Below, one piece after another: positions 42,955 through 52,932 of a stretch of 64,000 bases of DNA. Source of the DNA: Propionimicrobium lymphophilum DSM 4903 (GTDB lineage: Bacteria > Actinomycetota > Actinomycetes > Propionibacteriales > Propionibacteriaceae); assembly GCF_000423485.1 (NCBI RefSeq), contig NZ_AUIB01000001.1:496001-560000 (forward strand). The letters run 5' to 3'. The stretch's first letter is position 1; each line of letters begins with the position of its first letter. Made by a program: the position numbers and the translations under genes. The notes under the pieces are model-generated. The model did no database searches, was not told the DNA's origin, and was given only the letters and a program-made list of their open reading frames with translations.

Positions 42955-44237
42955 GAAACATCAACTCCGCCCAGGTGGCATAGCTGTAGGAAAGCAGAAT
43001 AGGTGGCTAACACGTCTACCGTGGTCTCGAACGGACCCTCTAGCGCATCTTTGGCTCCCGGAATGATTTCGTGGTCTATCTCGGCGTAGCTGAGACGCAC
43101 AGCCAGGTCTGCGCAGCGTGGGCCGGAGACTATCACGCGCTTTCCGCGTAGCGGCTCGAAATCTACGTCCCATAGCCAGCTGACGTCAGCGCCGTCCGCG
43201 ATCGCCGAATCGATGACCAAAATGACTGGATCGGATTTCATGATGAGCATGTTTTCCGCCCATGCCGCAGGGTTCTTCGCTAGGGCCAGCCTTGCCTTAG
43301 TGGTGTGGGTCTCGTAATCGAAGGCGCCGACTGAGAACCTACCGGCAGGAGAGACCACCTTGGTCATCTCATGGCTGGCATCTGCTAAATCGACGCCGAA
43401 TATGCTGCAGGATGCCAGCGCGCAGGCCGCGTTACCACGATTGAAACGGCCCGGAACCGAAAGATTTAGCTCAACGCTTCGACCATCTTTGAAAATCACG
43501 TTTTCGCCGTCGACAATAACGTCTGCCTCAGGCTGGCTGAGCCCGCATTCTGGGCAAGCCCAGCGGTTAGGTTTACCCTCGGCGACTTTCATGTACTCGA
43601 GAATCGAACCGCATTCGGGGCACAGCGTCGAGTCGGTCTCCCAGCTCAACCCCATATCAACCCAAACTTGTTTTGGTGCCGCCTTGGCAGACCAAACGAC
43701 TAGAGGGTCGTGGACGTTGGCGATAACTATGGGGGAGTCTTCTCCGAGTTCGATCAGCTTGTCGCGCCAGCGCTTACCGATCGAGTTGATCTCGTGGTGG
43801 CGGTCTAGCTGGTCGCGGCTGATGTTCAGCATCACGAGGGTTTCGACGTTCTTGGATTCCAGAACGTACGGCACCACCTGTTCGTCTACCTCCAAGACGG
43901 CGATCGGGGCTTTCGAGTTTTGCGAAAGCGCGGAGACGATTCCGTGTTTAAGGTTCGCGCCATCCGAGTTGGTCGCGACGTTTGGAAACTTCGCGCGCAT
44001 TGCTGCAGCAAGAAGGTGCGTCGTTGTCGTTTTGCCGTTGGTCCCAGTGACGACGGCAATACGCTTGTCTTTGAGTAGGTCGTCGAAAAGGTTCGGGGCG
44101 ATTTTGCTTAATACAGCGCCTCGGATACTCGCTCCTGTGCCTCTGCCGGTTGCCTTCGAAGCCCAGGCGGCCAGATCTCCGGCAGCGAAGGCAATTTTTC
44201 GACGTGCCTTGTTAAAGCAGTTTTGCAATGCACTCAC
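42951..44237 (-). CDS. murT: Lipid II isoglutaminyl synthase, Mur-ligase subunit
   Basis: ATP-dependent Mur ligase-like subunit paired with GatD. The 428-residue protein has the P-loop VTGTNGKTTTTHLLAAAM, the Mur-ligase middle domain, and a zinc ribbon insert unique to MurT: CPECGSILEY ... WACPECGLSQP. The C-terminal DUF1727 domain includes VILVIDSAIADGADVSWLWD and the signature aspartate region. GRFNRGNAACALASCSIFG matches the ligase fold. The ATG start gives MSALQNCFNKARRKIAFAAG. First gene of the pair; tRNA-His lies just upstream on the same strand. Confidence 0.93.
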   Translation of the reverse strand: MSALQNCFNKARRKIAFAAGDLAAWASKATGRGTGASIRGAVLSKIAPNLFDDLLKDKRIAVVTGTNGKTTTTHLLAAAMRAKFPNVATNSDGANLKHGIVSALSQNSKAPIAVLEVDEQVVPYVLESKNVETLVMLNISRDQLDRHHEINSIGKRWRDKLIELGEDSPIVIANVHDPLVVWSAKAAPKQVWVDMGLSWETDSTLCPECGSILEYMKVAEGKPNRWACPECGLSQPEADVIVDGENVIFKDGRSVELNLSVPGRFNRGNAACALASCSIFGVDLADASHEMTKVVSPAGRFSVGAFDYETHTTKARLALAKNPAAWAENMLIMKSDPVILVIDSAIADGADVSWLWDVDFEPLRGKRVIVSGPRCADLAVRLSYAEIDHEIIPGAKDALEGPFETTVDVLATYSAFLQLCHLGGVDVS

Positions 44238-44306
44238 CCGATAATTATCGCACGCCAGACCAGTAATTGATCAAACGTCAGAGGGGGGAAGCAGGAGAGA
44301 TATGCG

Positions 44307-44383
44307 TGGGGTGAGTGACGGGAATCGAACCCGCGACAACCTGGACCACAACCAGGTGCTCTACCAACTGAGCTACACCCACC
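44307..44383 (-). tRNA. tRNA-His (anticodon GTG)
   Basis: Minus strand: acceptor GTGGGTG/CACTCAC with an extra G at position -1 facing discriminator C, the tRNA-His identity element. D arm AGCTCAGTTGGTAGAGC, anticodon loop TTGTGGT (anticodon GTG) and T loop GGTTCGATTCC are present. CCA is encoded. Confidence 0.95.
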
Positions 44384-44496
44384 ATGTCCACACATCAGCG
44401 GCCATGGCGCCGATCGTTCAATACGTCTGGCGCATCAGGCAACTCGTATAGAGTAGCCCGGTTTTCCGTTTTTGAAAAATCGCCGCGAAGTATTTC

Positions 44497-45111
44497 TCAA
44501 AAACCGGTGATTTCGCCCTGGTGCTTAGCGGCGATTTCCCTAGCCGCCTCGGTGTTGGGGCCTTTGCCTTCGACGAAAACCGCGTCTCGGTAGTAGCGCA
44601 ATTCTTCAATGGATTCCTGGATATCCGCTAGGGCGCGGTGGTTACCATTCTTGGCAGGTGAGGCGTAGTAGGCCTTCGGGAACCAGCGCTTAGCCAGCTC
44701 TTTGATCGTGCTTACGTCAATGTTGCGGTAGTGCAAGTAGTCCTCAAGTTCGGGCATGTCGCGGGCCAGGAAGTTCCTGTCGTTGCCCACGGAATTACCC
44801 CCGAGTTGAGCCTTGCCGGCAGCCGGCACGAATTTTTTGATGTACTCGAGCGCCTGCTGTTCCGCCTCCTGCATGGTTAGGGTGGCGGTTTTCAGGTCTT
44901 CAAGGAGCCCGGATTTTACGTGCATATCGTGAACAAAGTCGTTCATCGAGTCGAGCTTTTCCTGATCGGTCTTGATGACCAGATCGATGCCTTTGTCGTC
45001 TAGAACGTTAAGTTGGCCATCTGTAACCAAGATCGCCACCTCAATTAAGGCGTCGTCTTTCAGGCTGAGGCCGGTCATTTCGCAATCGATCCAAACAATA
45101 TTTTCACTCAC
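44497..45111 (-). CDS. orn: Oligoribonuclease
   Basis: 3'-5' exoribonuclease that finishes degradation of 2-5-nucleotide RNA fragments and pGpG. The 204-residue protein has the DEDD exonuclease set: WIDCEMTGLSLKDDALIE (D and E), GGNSVGNDRNFLARDM (D), and NGNHRALADIQESIEELRYY (H and D). The start is a GTG at 45111 giving MSENIVWIDCEMTG; the longer open frame reads through tRNA-Arg and is not coding there. AGGGAT lies upstream. Confidence 0.93.
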   Translation of the reverse strand: MSENIVWIDCEMTGLSLKDDALIEVAILVTDGQLNVLDDKGIDLVIKTDQEKLDSMNDFVHDMHVKSGLLEDLKTATLTMQEAEQQALEYIKKFVPAAGKAQLGGNSVGNDRNFLARDMPELEDYLHYRNIDVSTIKELAKRWFPKAYYASPAKNGNHRALADIQESIEELRYYRDAVFVEGKGPNTEAAREIAAKHQGEITGF

Positions 45112-45201
45112 GATCCCTACACTACTCCCGAAAAAAGCGCACGCTGTGGTGGCCAGCGCTGGCAAAAAACTCTTCGGGCTATTACCATCGACTTGTTGCC
45201 T

Positions 45202-45277
45202 GGCCCGGTAGCTCAGAGGATAGAGCAGCAGCCTTCTAATCTGTCGCGCGTGGGTTCGACTCCCACCCGGGCCGCCA
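45202..45277 (+). tRNA. tRNA-Arg (anticodon TCT)
   Basis: Acceptor GGCCCGG/CCGGGCC, D arm AGCTCAGAGGATAGAGC, anticodon loop CTTCTAA (TCT), T loop GGTTCGACTCC, discriminator G and encoded CCA. Confidence 0.95.
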
Positions 45278-45315
45278 TTAATCTTTCTTTTCTCTCGCCC
45301 GCTAGTGTTGGAATT

Positions 45316-46842
45316 GTGACTGACGCAGAGATTTGGCGCCCATCTAAGAAGCCAAAGAAGACGGTTAGAACCATTGGAGCTGGTGCAGCTGAATCCGTCA
45401 TGTCCGCGTCGCGTGCAGGAGTGCTTGATCTGAGCCCCGCAGCGCAAGCTAGGCGAGTGCGAAACGGTTTGCCGCTTGCCGAAAAACCCGGTCTAAAACG
45501 TTGGCAGCGCATAGTCCGAAACCATTATTTGTGGTTTGTTATCGCGCTGAGCATTTTTTACTTCGTTTCGCTCTTCGTCACATACAGAAGCATGGGCTCG
45601 AACCTGATCTCTGAGATCTCTAGGGTGACGTCGGAGGCAGGCTCTCCCGTCGTGATCACCTGGTCGGGCATTAACGAGGCGCTGCTACTCGTTACCGGTA
45701 AAGCGGTGCCGACCGCAATTTGTTTCCTGGTTGCATTCATCCTGCTAGACCGAATCCGCCCGACCCCCTGGGCAATGAAATGGGTGGCGTTCGGTTGGGG
45801 AGCCAGCGTCTCCGTATCCATCTCCTCGATAGTCAACACATGGGCCGGCGCGCTGATGAATGCCCAGGGCCCAGTGGACCCCTCTCAGGGCGCTCGTGCC
45901 GCCATCTATTCGGCGCCGTTTGTCGAAGAGGCCGCGAAGCTGACGATCGTTTTTTGGCTAGCCATATTTCTGCGCAGGAGGCTAGTCGCGGTTCACCAAC
46001 TGGTGACGATGGCCGGGCTATCCGCGCTCGGTTTCGCCTTCGTGGAAAATATCGTTTACTACCTGCGTTCGTACATGTTCGCTGCCAACATCTCCGGCGA
46101 GGATCCGCTGAAAGAACTAAACACTCTTGTGTTGATGCGCGGCGTTGCGACTGCATTCGGTCACCCGCTTTTCACATCGATTGCCGCCTTGGGGTTTATG
46201 GTTGGACTGGTTAACAGATCCAAACTCGTGCGCTTTTTGGCGCCTGTCGCGGGCTACCTTGTTGCGGTGCTTGGGCACATGATGTTCAACGGTCTGATGT
46301 CGGTCGGGTTTTCCGCCAAGGTCGCGTCGATTTGCGGTTGGGTGGGCGTGCTCGCGTTAGTCATCTATCTTTGCACAAGGTACGTTCACCAGACCCGAAA
46401 CATCAGGAGCCGTCTCGAGGACTTCGTCAAGATGGGGTGGCTTAGCCAAAACGATCCTAGAGTCTACTCGAGCTTCTTCGGCAGAATGAAAATCTCCATC
46501 GTCGCCGTGCTGAGCGGGCCCAAAGTCTGCGCTGCGACTTGGCGGCTCATGCGCTCCATAACTGAACTTGCCTATTTGCGCGATGCGGAGACCAGGGGCC
46601 TGGTTGATGCCTGGTCGTTGGAGAGGCAGCGCGACCTTATTCTCACCGTCGAAAAATACCGTCCAAAGGCGATCACCGATTACCGCGCTCTGCCTTGGAT
46701 CCCCGAAAACATTCGGGGTTTTTTCCGTCGCCTGATTTCGCAAATCAAGGCTCGAATTGCCACGCTTTCGCCAAACAGGCAGGGCTCAAAAAAGATTCAG
46801 GAGTGGCGAACTCCCGATCCGAGTCAAAGAGTAGGTGTCTAA
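45316..46842 (+). CDS. PrsW family intramembrane protease-like protein
   Basis: 508-residue membrane protein of the PrsW/CAAX-protease-related family. After a basic N-terminus come about eight membrane segments, among them SAPFVEEAAKLTIVFWLAIF with the paired glutamates (E-E-x-x-K), ALGFAFVENIVYYLRS with the second motif, and FGHPLFTSIAALGFM and LGHMMFNGLMSVGF with the histidines of the metal site. The C-terminal 140 residues are cytoplasmic and charged. GTG start shortly after tRNA-Arg, apparently leaderless. PrsW proteins cleave anti-sigma factors in Bacillus; the actinobacterial substrate is not known. Confidence 0.8.
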   Translation: MTDAEIWRPSKKPKKTVRTIGAGAAESVMSASRAGVLDLSPAAQARRVRNGLPLAEKPGLKRWQRIVRNHYLWFVIALSIFYFVSLFVTYRSMGSNLISEISRVTSEAGSPVVITWSGINEALLLVTGKAVPTAICFLVAFILLDRIRPTPWAMKWVAFGWGASVSVSISSIVNTWAGALMNAQGPVDPSQGARAAIYSAPFVEEAAKLTIVFWLAIFLRRRLVAVHQLVTMAGLSALGFAFVENIVYYLRSYMFAANISGEDPLKELNTLVLMRGVATAFGHPLFTSIAALGFMVGLVNRSKLVRFLAPVAGYLVAVLGHMMFNGLMSVGFSAKVASICGWVGVLALVIYLCTRYVHQTRNIRSRLEDFVKMGWLSQNDPRVYSSFFGRMKISIVAVLSGPKVCAATWRLMRSITELAYLRDAETRGLVDAWSLERQRDLILTVEKYRPKAITDYRALPWIPENIRGFFRRLISQIKARIATLSPNRQGSKKIQEWRTPDPSQRVGV

Positions 46843-46916
46843 CTTTTAGACGCCTCGGTTTGCCCTGGCATAATTGAATACAAGACTTCTATTTACAGAC
46901 AAAGGAATCGTACGTA

Positions 46917-48605
<1,689 letters not shown>

Positions 48606-48878
48606 ATATTTTTCGGGCGCACGAGTTTCTCGGCTTCGACCTGAATTGGTCGTAGAGCTCAGATTTTCGTGCGCCCGTTTGTTTACTAATTTTCGTTCTT
48701 TTTGCTTAATTTATGTCTTGTATGCGAAGAACTCAAAAAGTGTGAGCCCGGTGGAAAATCTCTTTAGCTTTGCCTGCCCACAAGACATTTGGGCCTGATT
48801 TTTATTGTGTTAAAAATGATAGAAGCAGTTTATTGATTCGGGGTAAGGTTAAATTCGGATTTTTAAGTTAGGAATTAG
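48606..48878. other. Intergenic region between ettA and moaA
   Basis: About 270 bases, AT-rich in its second half. It holds the long hairpin at 48614-48677. I see no open frame and no molybdenum cofactor riboswitch that I could support, although this is where one would sit before moaA. Confidence 0.5.
48614..48677 (+). terminator. Long structured terminator after ettA
   Basis: Outer stem CGGGCGCACGA/TCGTGCGCCCG (11 perfect pairs) encloses a 42-base loop. The loop contains its own hairpin CGACC-TGAATT-GGTCG. A T-rich stretch (TTTGTTT) follows. The unusual two-level structure could also be a small structured RNA. Confidence 0.65.
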
Positions 48879-49913
48879 ATGACTGCAGTGGTCAACGCTC
48901 CGATGCGACTGGTCGATAGGTTTGGCCGTGTCGCTCGAGATCTGCGGGTCTCTGTGACCGATCGCTGCAATTTGCGCTGCGCCTACTGCATGCCTGCCGA
49001 GGGCGTTTCGTTTAGGCCCAAAAATGAAATTCTGACTTCTTCTGAATTAATTAGGTTAATTAAAATAGCCGTCGAAATTTTAGGTATAGAAAAGATTTGT
49101 TTTACCGGCGGCGAACCTTTATTGAGAAAAGATCTAGAAGAAATTATCGCAGAAGCGGCTAATCTGCGAAAAAAAGATGGTGAAAAGCTAGAGATCTCGA
49201 TGACCACTAACGGGTTAGGTTTGGCCCACCGAGCGAAGAAGCTCGCAGAGGCTGGTCTGCAACGGGTAAATATCTCGTTGGACGCCGCGAATTCTCACGA
49301 TTACAAGATACTGACTAGGCGAGATCGTTTTGCCGACGCTATAGCGGGTGCGCAAGCTGCTCACGACGCTGGCCTTAGCCCAATCAAACTGAATGCAGTT
49401 TTGCTCCCTGGTTTCAATGATCATCAGGCGCCGGATCTCGTCAAGCTCGCGTTGAAGAACGGTTACACGCTTCGATTCATCGAATTCATGCCGCTAGGCA
49501 CCGCGTGGGAACGTCAAAAGATGATCACGTGTGAGGATATATTGAGTAAACTTCGCGAAGAATTCACTTTGAAAATGCGTCCAGAATCAGAGCGTGGATC
49601 TTCGCCAGCGAAATATTGGGACGTTACCGCAGGCGACGAGCATCCGGCGGGGAAGATCGGCATCATCGCTTCGGTCAGCAGGCCGTTCTGCGGAGACTGC
49701 GATCGCACGAGGCTCACCGCGGACGGCCAAATTCGATCTTGTCTTTTTGCGCGAAGCGAGACCGATCTGCGTGGATTGCTCCGTAGCGGTGCTAGCGACG
49801 CAGATATAGCCGGTGCTTGGGCAGAAAATATGTGGAGCAAACAGCCTGGGCACGGAATTGACGATCCATCATTCTTGAAGCCAAAGCGAAACATGAGCGC
49901 CATCGGGGGATAG
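48879..49913 (+). CDS. moaA: GTP 3',8-cyclase (molybdenum cofactor step 1)
   Basis: Radical SAM enzyme that starts molybdopterin synthesis. The 344-residue protein has DRCNLRCAYCMPAEG with the CxxxCxxC SAM cluster, CFTGGEPLLRKDLEEI and SMTTNGLGL. The second [4Fe-4S] set near the C-terminus is FCGDCDRTRLTADGQIRSCLF. It ends SAIGG, the GG tail required by the enzyme. About 180 bases near the start (49020-49200) are strikingly A/T-rich in third positions compared with the rest (listed as a finding). moaD follows 11 bases later. Confidence 0.94.
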   Translation: MTAVVNAPMRLVDRFGRVARDLRVSVTDRCNLRCAYCMPAEGVSFRPKNEILTSSELIRLIKIAVEILGIEKICFTGGEPLLRKDLEEIIAEAANLRKKDGEKLEISMTTNGLGLAHRAKKLAEAGLQRVNISLDAANSHDYKILTRRDRFADAIAGAQAAHDAGLSPIKLNAVLLPGFNDHQAPDLVKLALKNGYTLRFIEFMPLGTAWERQKMITCEDILSKLREEFTLKMRPESERGSSPAKYWDVTAGDEHPAGKIGIIASVSRPFCGDCDRTRLTADGQIRSCLFARSETDLRGLLRSGASDADIAGAWAENMWSKQPGHGIDDPSFLKPKRNMSAIGG

Positions 49914-49924
49914 GAGACAATCGA

Positions 49925-50170
49925 ATGGAACTTAGCGTCAGCTATTTCGCCGCCGCGGCCGATTTCGCTGGGACGAGAAGCGAGGTTATCTCGATCCCCG
50001 ATAGCTGCTCCGTGGCTACCCTCAGGAATTTATTGGAAGAAGGTAAGCCTGAGCAGTTCGGCAAGCTGATTCGAGTCTGCGCTCTGATGCTAAACGGCCA
50101 ACAGCTGCACGATGGCGACGAGGTGTCAGGTGGATCGCTAGACGTCCTCCCACCCTTCGCCGGTGGCTAG
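49925..50170 (+). CDS. moaD: Molybdopterin synthase sulfur-carrier subunit
   Basis: 81-residue ubiquitin-like sulfur carrier whose C-terminal glycine forms a thiocarboxylate. MELSVSYFAAAADFAGTRSE has the small beta-grasp start. LMLNGQQLHDGDEVSG and the tail DVLPPFAGG end in the diagnostic Gly-Gly. It is followed by tandem copies of its own last codons (see repeat). MoaE, its partner, is the C-terminal half of the next gene on the other strand. Confidence 0.92.
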   Translation: MELSVSYFAAAADFAGTRSEVISIPDSCSVATLRNLLEEGKPEQFGKLIRVCALMLNGQQLHDGDEVSGGSLDVLPPFAGG

Positions 50171-50210
50171 GGCACGTCTTCGCCGGTGGCTAGGGCACGT
50201 CTTCGCCGGT
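50155..50210 (+). repeat. 23-base tandem repeat duplicating the end of moaD
   Basis: Two full copies and a 10-base partial copy of CTTCGCCGGTGGCTAGGGC followed by ACGT (unit 23 bases, starting at 50155, 50178 and 50201). Each full unit contains the FAGG-stop codons of moaD, so translation ends in the first copy. It fills the gap to the convergent mogA-moaE stop. Confidence 0.95.
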
Positions 50211-50211
50211 A

Positions 50212-51174
50212 CTACGCGCTGCCTTTCCACTCTGTCGAGCCGTCGCTGAAACTCTGCTTCTTCCAGACTGGTAGCTCCTGCTTCACACGCTCAACCAGCC
50301 TCTCCAGAAGAGAAAATGCCTCTTTGCGGTGCGCGGCAGAAACTGCGGCTGCGAAGGCCACGTCGCCGATTTTGAGTTTCCCTGTGCGATGAAAAACCGC
50401 GATTTTTATCGCTCCGCTTCCTGCTGCCAGCTCGTTGGCGATCTTGGAAACCACCTGAGTGGCGTTGGGGTGGGCTTCGTACTCGATACCATCGACGGAT
50501 TTTCCATCGTCGTGGTTTCGGACCCTGCCATCAAAAATCGCCGTGGCGCCTGCACGCTCGTCTCGTACGCTTCGCGCCAGGGCCTCGACGTCGATCTTAT
50601 TTTCGTCCACTGCGGCGCTGACCACCTCGGCGTCTGCGTGCTCAAGGTTAGCGGTGTTCTGAATTAATCTGGTGGCTAGTGCATGCGGATTATGGTCGCC
50701 GTCTAATAATTGATCTCCGATGTGCGCCAGAATCGGGCTCACCGCTTTAATGGCGTCGCGAACCCCGCCTGGTGAACCGGGTGCGTTTACCACGAATGCT
50801 CTTTTGCCAGCGTGCTCAACCACCCCAGCCAAGCCCCTCGAAAGTGCAGCGGTAGCGACCTTTGGATTGTTGCGAATAGCCGCCTCGACACCCTCAGCGC
50901 GCTTAGAGATGAGCGAAGCCGTTGCTTCTGGGGTGACGTCTCGGCTGGTTAAGCCCGTTCCGCCGCTGGTGAATACAAACTCGGCTCCCTCATCGATTGC
51001 TCGCAGAAGCGCAGATTGAATCGCGTTTATGTCGTCCTCGACGATCGTCACGGGGGCTACTTCTCCTGCCTGCGCAAGCAGCTTTGCAGCAAGCGGGCCG
51101 GATGCGTCCTCGCTGAGCCCCCGAGCGCAGCGGTCTGAGATGGTGATCACAGCTATCGAAACCATGAACGCCAT
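50212..51174 (-). CDS. MogA/MoaB-MoaE fusion: molybdopterin adenylyltransferase-like and molybdopterin synthase large subunit
   Basis: 320-residue protein with two molybdenum cofactor domains. Residues 1 to about 165 are MogA/MoaB-like: IAVITISDRCARGLSEDASG, EFVFTSGGTGLTSRDVTPEA with the conserved GGTG and Asp, and VVNAPGSPGGVRDAI. From about residue 185 it is MoaE: ARSVRDERAGATAIFDGRVR, GIEYEAHPNA, IAVFHRTGKLKIGDVAFAAA, SAAHRKEAF and the C-terminal VKKQSF-like lysine segment (PVWKKQSFSDGSTEW). It makes molybdopterin with MoaD and probably adenylylates it. Minus strand, opposite to moaD and divergent from moeA. A second in-frame ATG lies three codons after the first. Confidence 0.92.
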   Translation of the reverse strand: MAFMVSIAVITISDRCARGLSEDASGPLAAKLLAQAGEVAPVTIVEDDINAIQSALLRAIDEGAEFVFTSGGTGLTSRDVTPEATASLISKRAEGVEAAIRNNPKVATAALSRGLAGVVEHAGKRAFVVNAPGSPGGVRDAIKAVSPILAHIGDQLLDGDHNPHALATRLIQNTANLEHADAEVVSAAVDENKIDVEALARSVRDERAGATAIFDGRVRNHDDGKSVDGIEYEAHPNATQVVSKIANELAAGSGAIKIAVFHRTGKLKIGDVAFAAAVSAAHRKEAFSLLERLVERVKQELPVWKKQSFSDGSTEWKGSA

Positions 51175-51217
51175 ACTACGTTGCGGCTATCCTTAAACAC
51201 GACCCAAAGGAGTGCTT

Positions 51218-52429
51218 ATGAAGGATATAGAAAAACACTACGGCGACGTCCTCGCGTTGGGACAGGCGCTGCCTGCGGAGAAAGTGCCGGTTTTCGATGC
51301 GCTCGGTAGAATCCTCGCCGAAGACGTGAGCACTCGGTTTGCTGTTCCGCCTTTCACAAACTCCGCGATGGACGGTTTCGCCGTTCGGGCTAGCGACGTG
51401 GCTAACAGCTTGAGCCTGGAAGTGACGGGGGACATCCCCGCTGGGTCTACTGAAGTACCCGATCTGCCAGCGGGAACTGCCATGCGAATCATGACAGGTG
51501 CACCCATACCAAAGGGAGCCGACAGCGTCATACAAGTCGAGCACACCGAAAAATCAGACGAAAACATGCGTCACGAGGCGCCCTCTTTTGTGACCTTCAC
51601 TCAGACGGTTCGGCCTGGATCTAACGTCAGAAAGCGTGGTGAAGACGTGCCGGCGGGGCAACCGCTGATTCCGGCTGGTACACGTCTTGGTCCAGGCCAT
51701 CTTTCTGCGCTCGTCTCCGTCGGGTATGGAGAGGTTTCGGTCGTCAGGCGCCCGGTCATTGGCATCGTCACCACAGGAGAAGAACTTCGTAACGCAGGAG
51801 ATGATCTGGCGCCTGGTCAGATACCCGATTCAAACATCGTTTTACTGAACGCGCTAGTCACCCAGGCAGGTGGTATCGCTAAGCCGCTTGCCTACCACGG
51901 CGACGACCCGGAAGGCTTCGAAAAGCAGCTGCGTGTACTAATCGATCACGTCGATATGATCGTGACTGCCGGCGGGGTGTCGATGGGGGCTTTCGACGTG
52001 GTTAAAGAAAGCCTCGGAGAAATCGAATTTTGCAAAGTAAAAATGCAGCCAGGCAAGCCTCAGGGATTTGGAAAGCTGAAAGGCAAGCCAGTCATTTGTC
52101 TGCCGGGCAACCCGGTTAGCGTGCTCGTCTCCTGGTATCTTTTTGGCAAGCCACTGGTGGACAAGATCGAAGGGGTGACGCCCCGCCCGTTCACTGAACT
52201 ATTCGAACCCCGAACTGTTGGGGCAGGATGGGCGCGCAAGCCTGGCAGGGTGCAGCTGATGCCGATCATCGCTAAAGACGGTAAGGTGCTGCCCGCTAGC
52301 CACGGTGGGTCGAAGTCGCATTTCGTTGCGTCCACGTTCGGGGCAACCGGTATAGCGATGGTTCCAGCAGAAGTTGCTCAGATCAACGCAGGCGAAGAAA
52401 TACCTGTTCTGTGGTTCGGAGGAAATTAA
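51218..52429 (+). CDS. moeA: Molybdopterin molybdenumtransferase
   Basis: Inserts molybdate into molybdopterin-AMP. The 403-residue protein has PFTNSAMDGFAVRASDV, DIPAGSTEVPDLPAGTAMRI, IPKGADSVIQVEHTE, GHLSALVSVGYGEVSVVRRP and the MogA-like core VGIVTTGEELRNAGDDLAPG with MIVTAGGVSMGAFDVVKE. The FCKVKMQPGKPQGFGKLKG and CLPGNPVSVLVSWYLF motifs are intact. The ribosome site AAAGGAG favours the ATG at 51218 over the in-frame GTG at 51212. It shares TAATG with moaC. Confidence 0.94.
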   Translation: MKDIEKHYGDVLALGQALPAEKVPVFDALGRILAEDVSTRFAVPPFTNSAMDGFAVRASDVANSLSLEVTGDIPAGSTEVPDLPAGTAMRIMTGAPIPKGADSVIQVEHTEKSDENMRHEAPSFVTFTQTVRPGSNVRKRGEDVPAGQPLIPAGTRLGPGHLSALVSVGYGEVSVVRRPVIGIVTTGEELRNAGDDLAPGQIPDSNIVLLNALVTQAGGIAKPLAYHGDDPEGFEKQLRVLIDHVDMIVTAGGVSMGAFDVVKESLGEIEFCKVKMQPGKPQGFGKLKGKPVICLPGNPVSVLVSWYLFGKPLVDKIEGVTPRPFTELFEPRTVGAGWARKPGRVQLMPIIAKDGKVLPASHGGSKSHFVASTFGATGIAMVPAEVAQINAGEEIPVLWFGGN

Positions 52430-52899
52430 TGAGATTTACCCATTTGAACGATGCCGGTGACGCCAGGATGGTCGATGTCACCGCAAAGCAGCCCACCGTT
52501 AGGGAGGCCACGGCTGTCGCTTCTGTGACTTGTTCCCGGGAGGTCATGACTGCCTTGCGCGACGGCACCGTTCCCAAGGGTGACGTGCTTGCCGTAGCTC
52601 GCGTGGCAGGTATCGCCGCTACGAAAAAGGTTCCAGAGCTGCTGCCGCTAGCGCACGTCATAGGGATTCACGGTGCGCAGGTGGATCTAGAACTGCTCGA
52701 CGATCGAGTTTGGATTTCCGCCACCGTCCGAACTGCCGATCGAACTGGCGTTGAGATGGAGGCACTAACCGCGGTCGCGGTGGCGGCTCTAGCTGTGGTG
52801 GACATGGTTAAGGGCGTGGATCGCTCCGCAGCTATAACGGATTGCAAGATAACTCACAAATCCGGCGGCCGCTCTGGCGATTGGAGCCGTCCGGAATAA
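52429..52899 (+). CDS. moaC: Cyclic pyranopterin monophosphate synthase
   Basis: Rearranges the MoaA product to cyclic pyranopterin monophosphate. The 156-residue protein starts MRFTHLNDAGDARMVDVTAK. It has GDVLAVARVAGIAATKKVPE, the catalytic-Lys region KVPELLPLAHVIGIHGAQVD, VRTADRTGVEMEALTAVAVA and CKITHKSGGRSGDW with the active-site Lys, all typical. The start overlaps the moeA stop as TAATG, with GGAGGAAA upstream. Last gene of the plus-strand set. Confidence 0.94.
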   Translation: MRFTHLNDAGDARMVDVTAKQPTVREATAVASVTCSREVMTALRDGTVPKGDVLAVARVAGIAATKKVPELLPLAHVIGIHGAQVDLELLDDRVWISATVRTADRTGVEMEALTAVAVAALAVVDMVKGVDRSAAITDCKITHKSGGRSGDWSRPE

Positions 52900-52932
52900 A
52901 AAATCGAGGCTGGCAATTCCAGCCCCGATTTT
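52900..52932. terminator. Bidirectional terminator between moaC and the asparaginase gene
   Basis: AAAATCGAGGCTGG/CCAGCCCCGATTTT stem with one mismatch, a five-base loop and flanking A/T runs, between convergent stops. Confidence 0.85.

Noticed and set aside
50155-50210. Tandem repeats as part of a CRISPR array
   Set aside because: Units are directly adjacent with no spacers and are copies of the moaD end.
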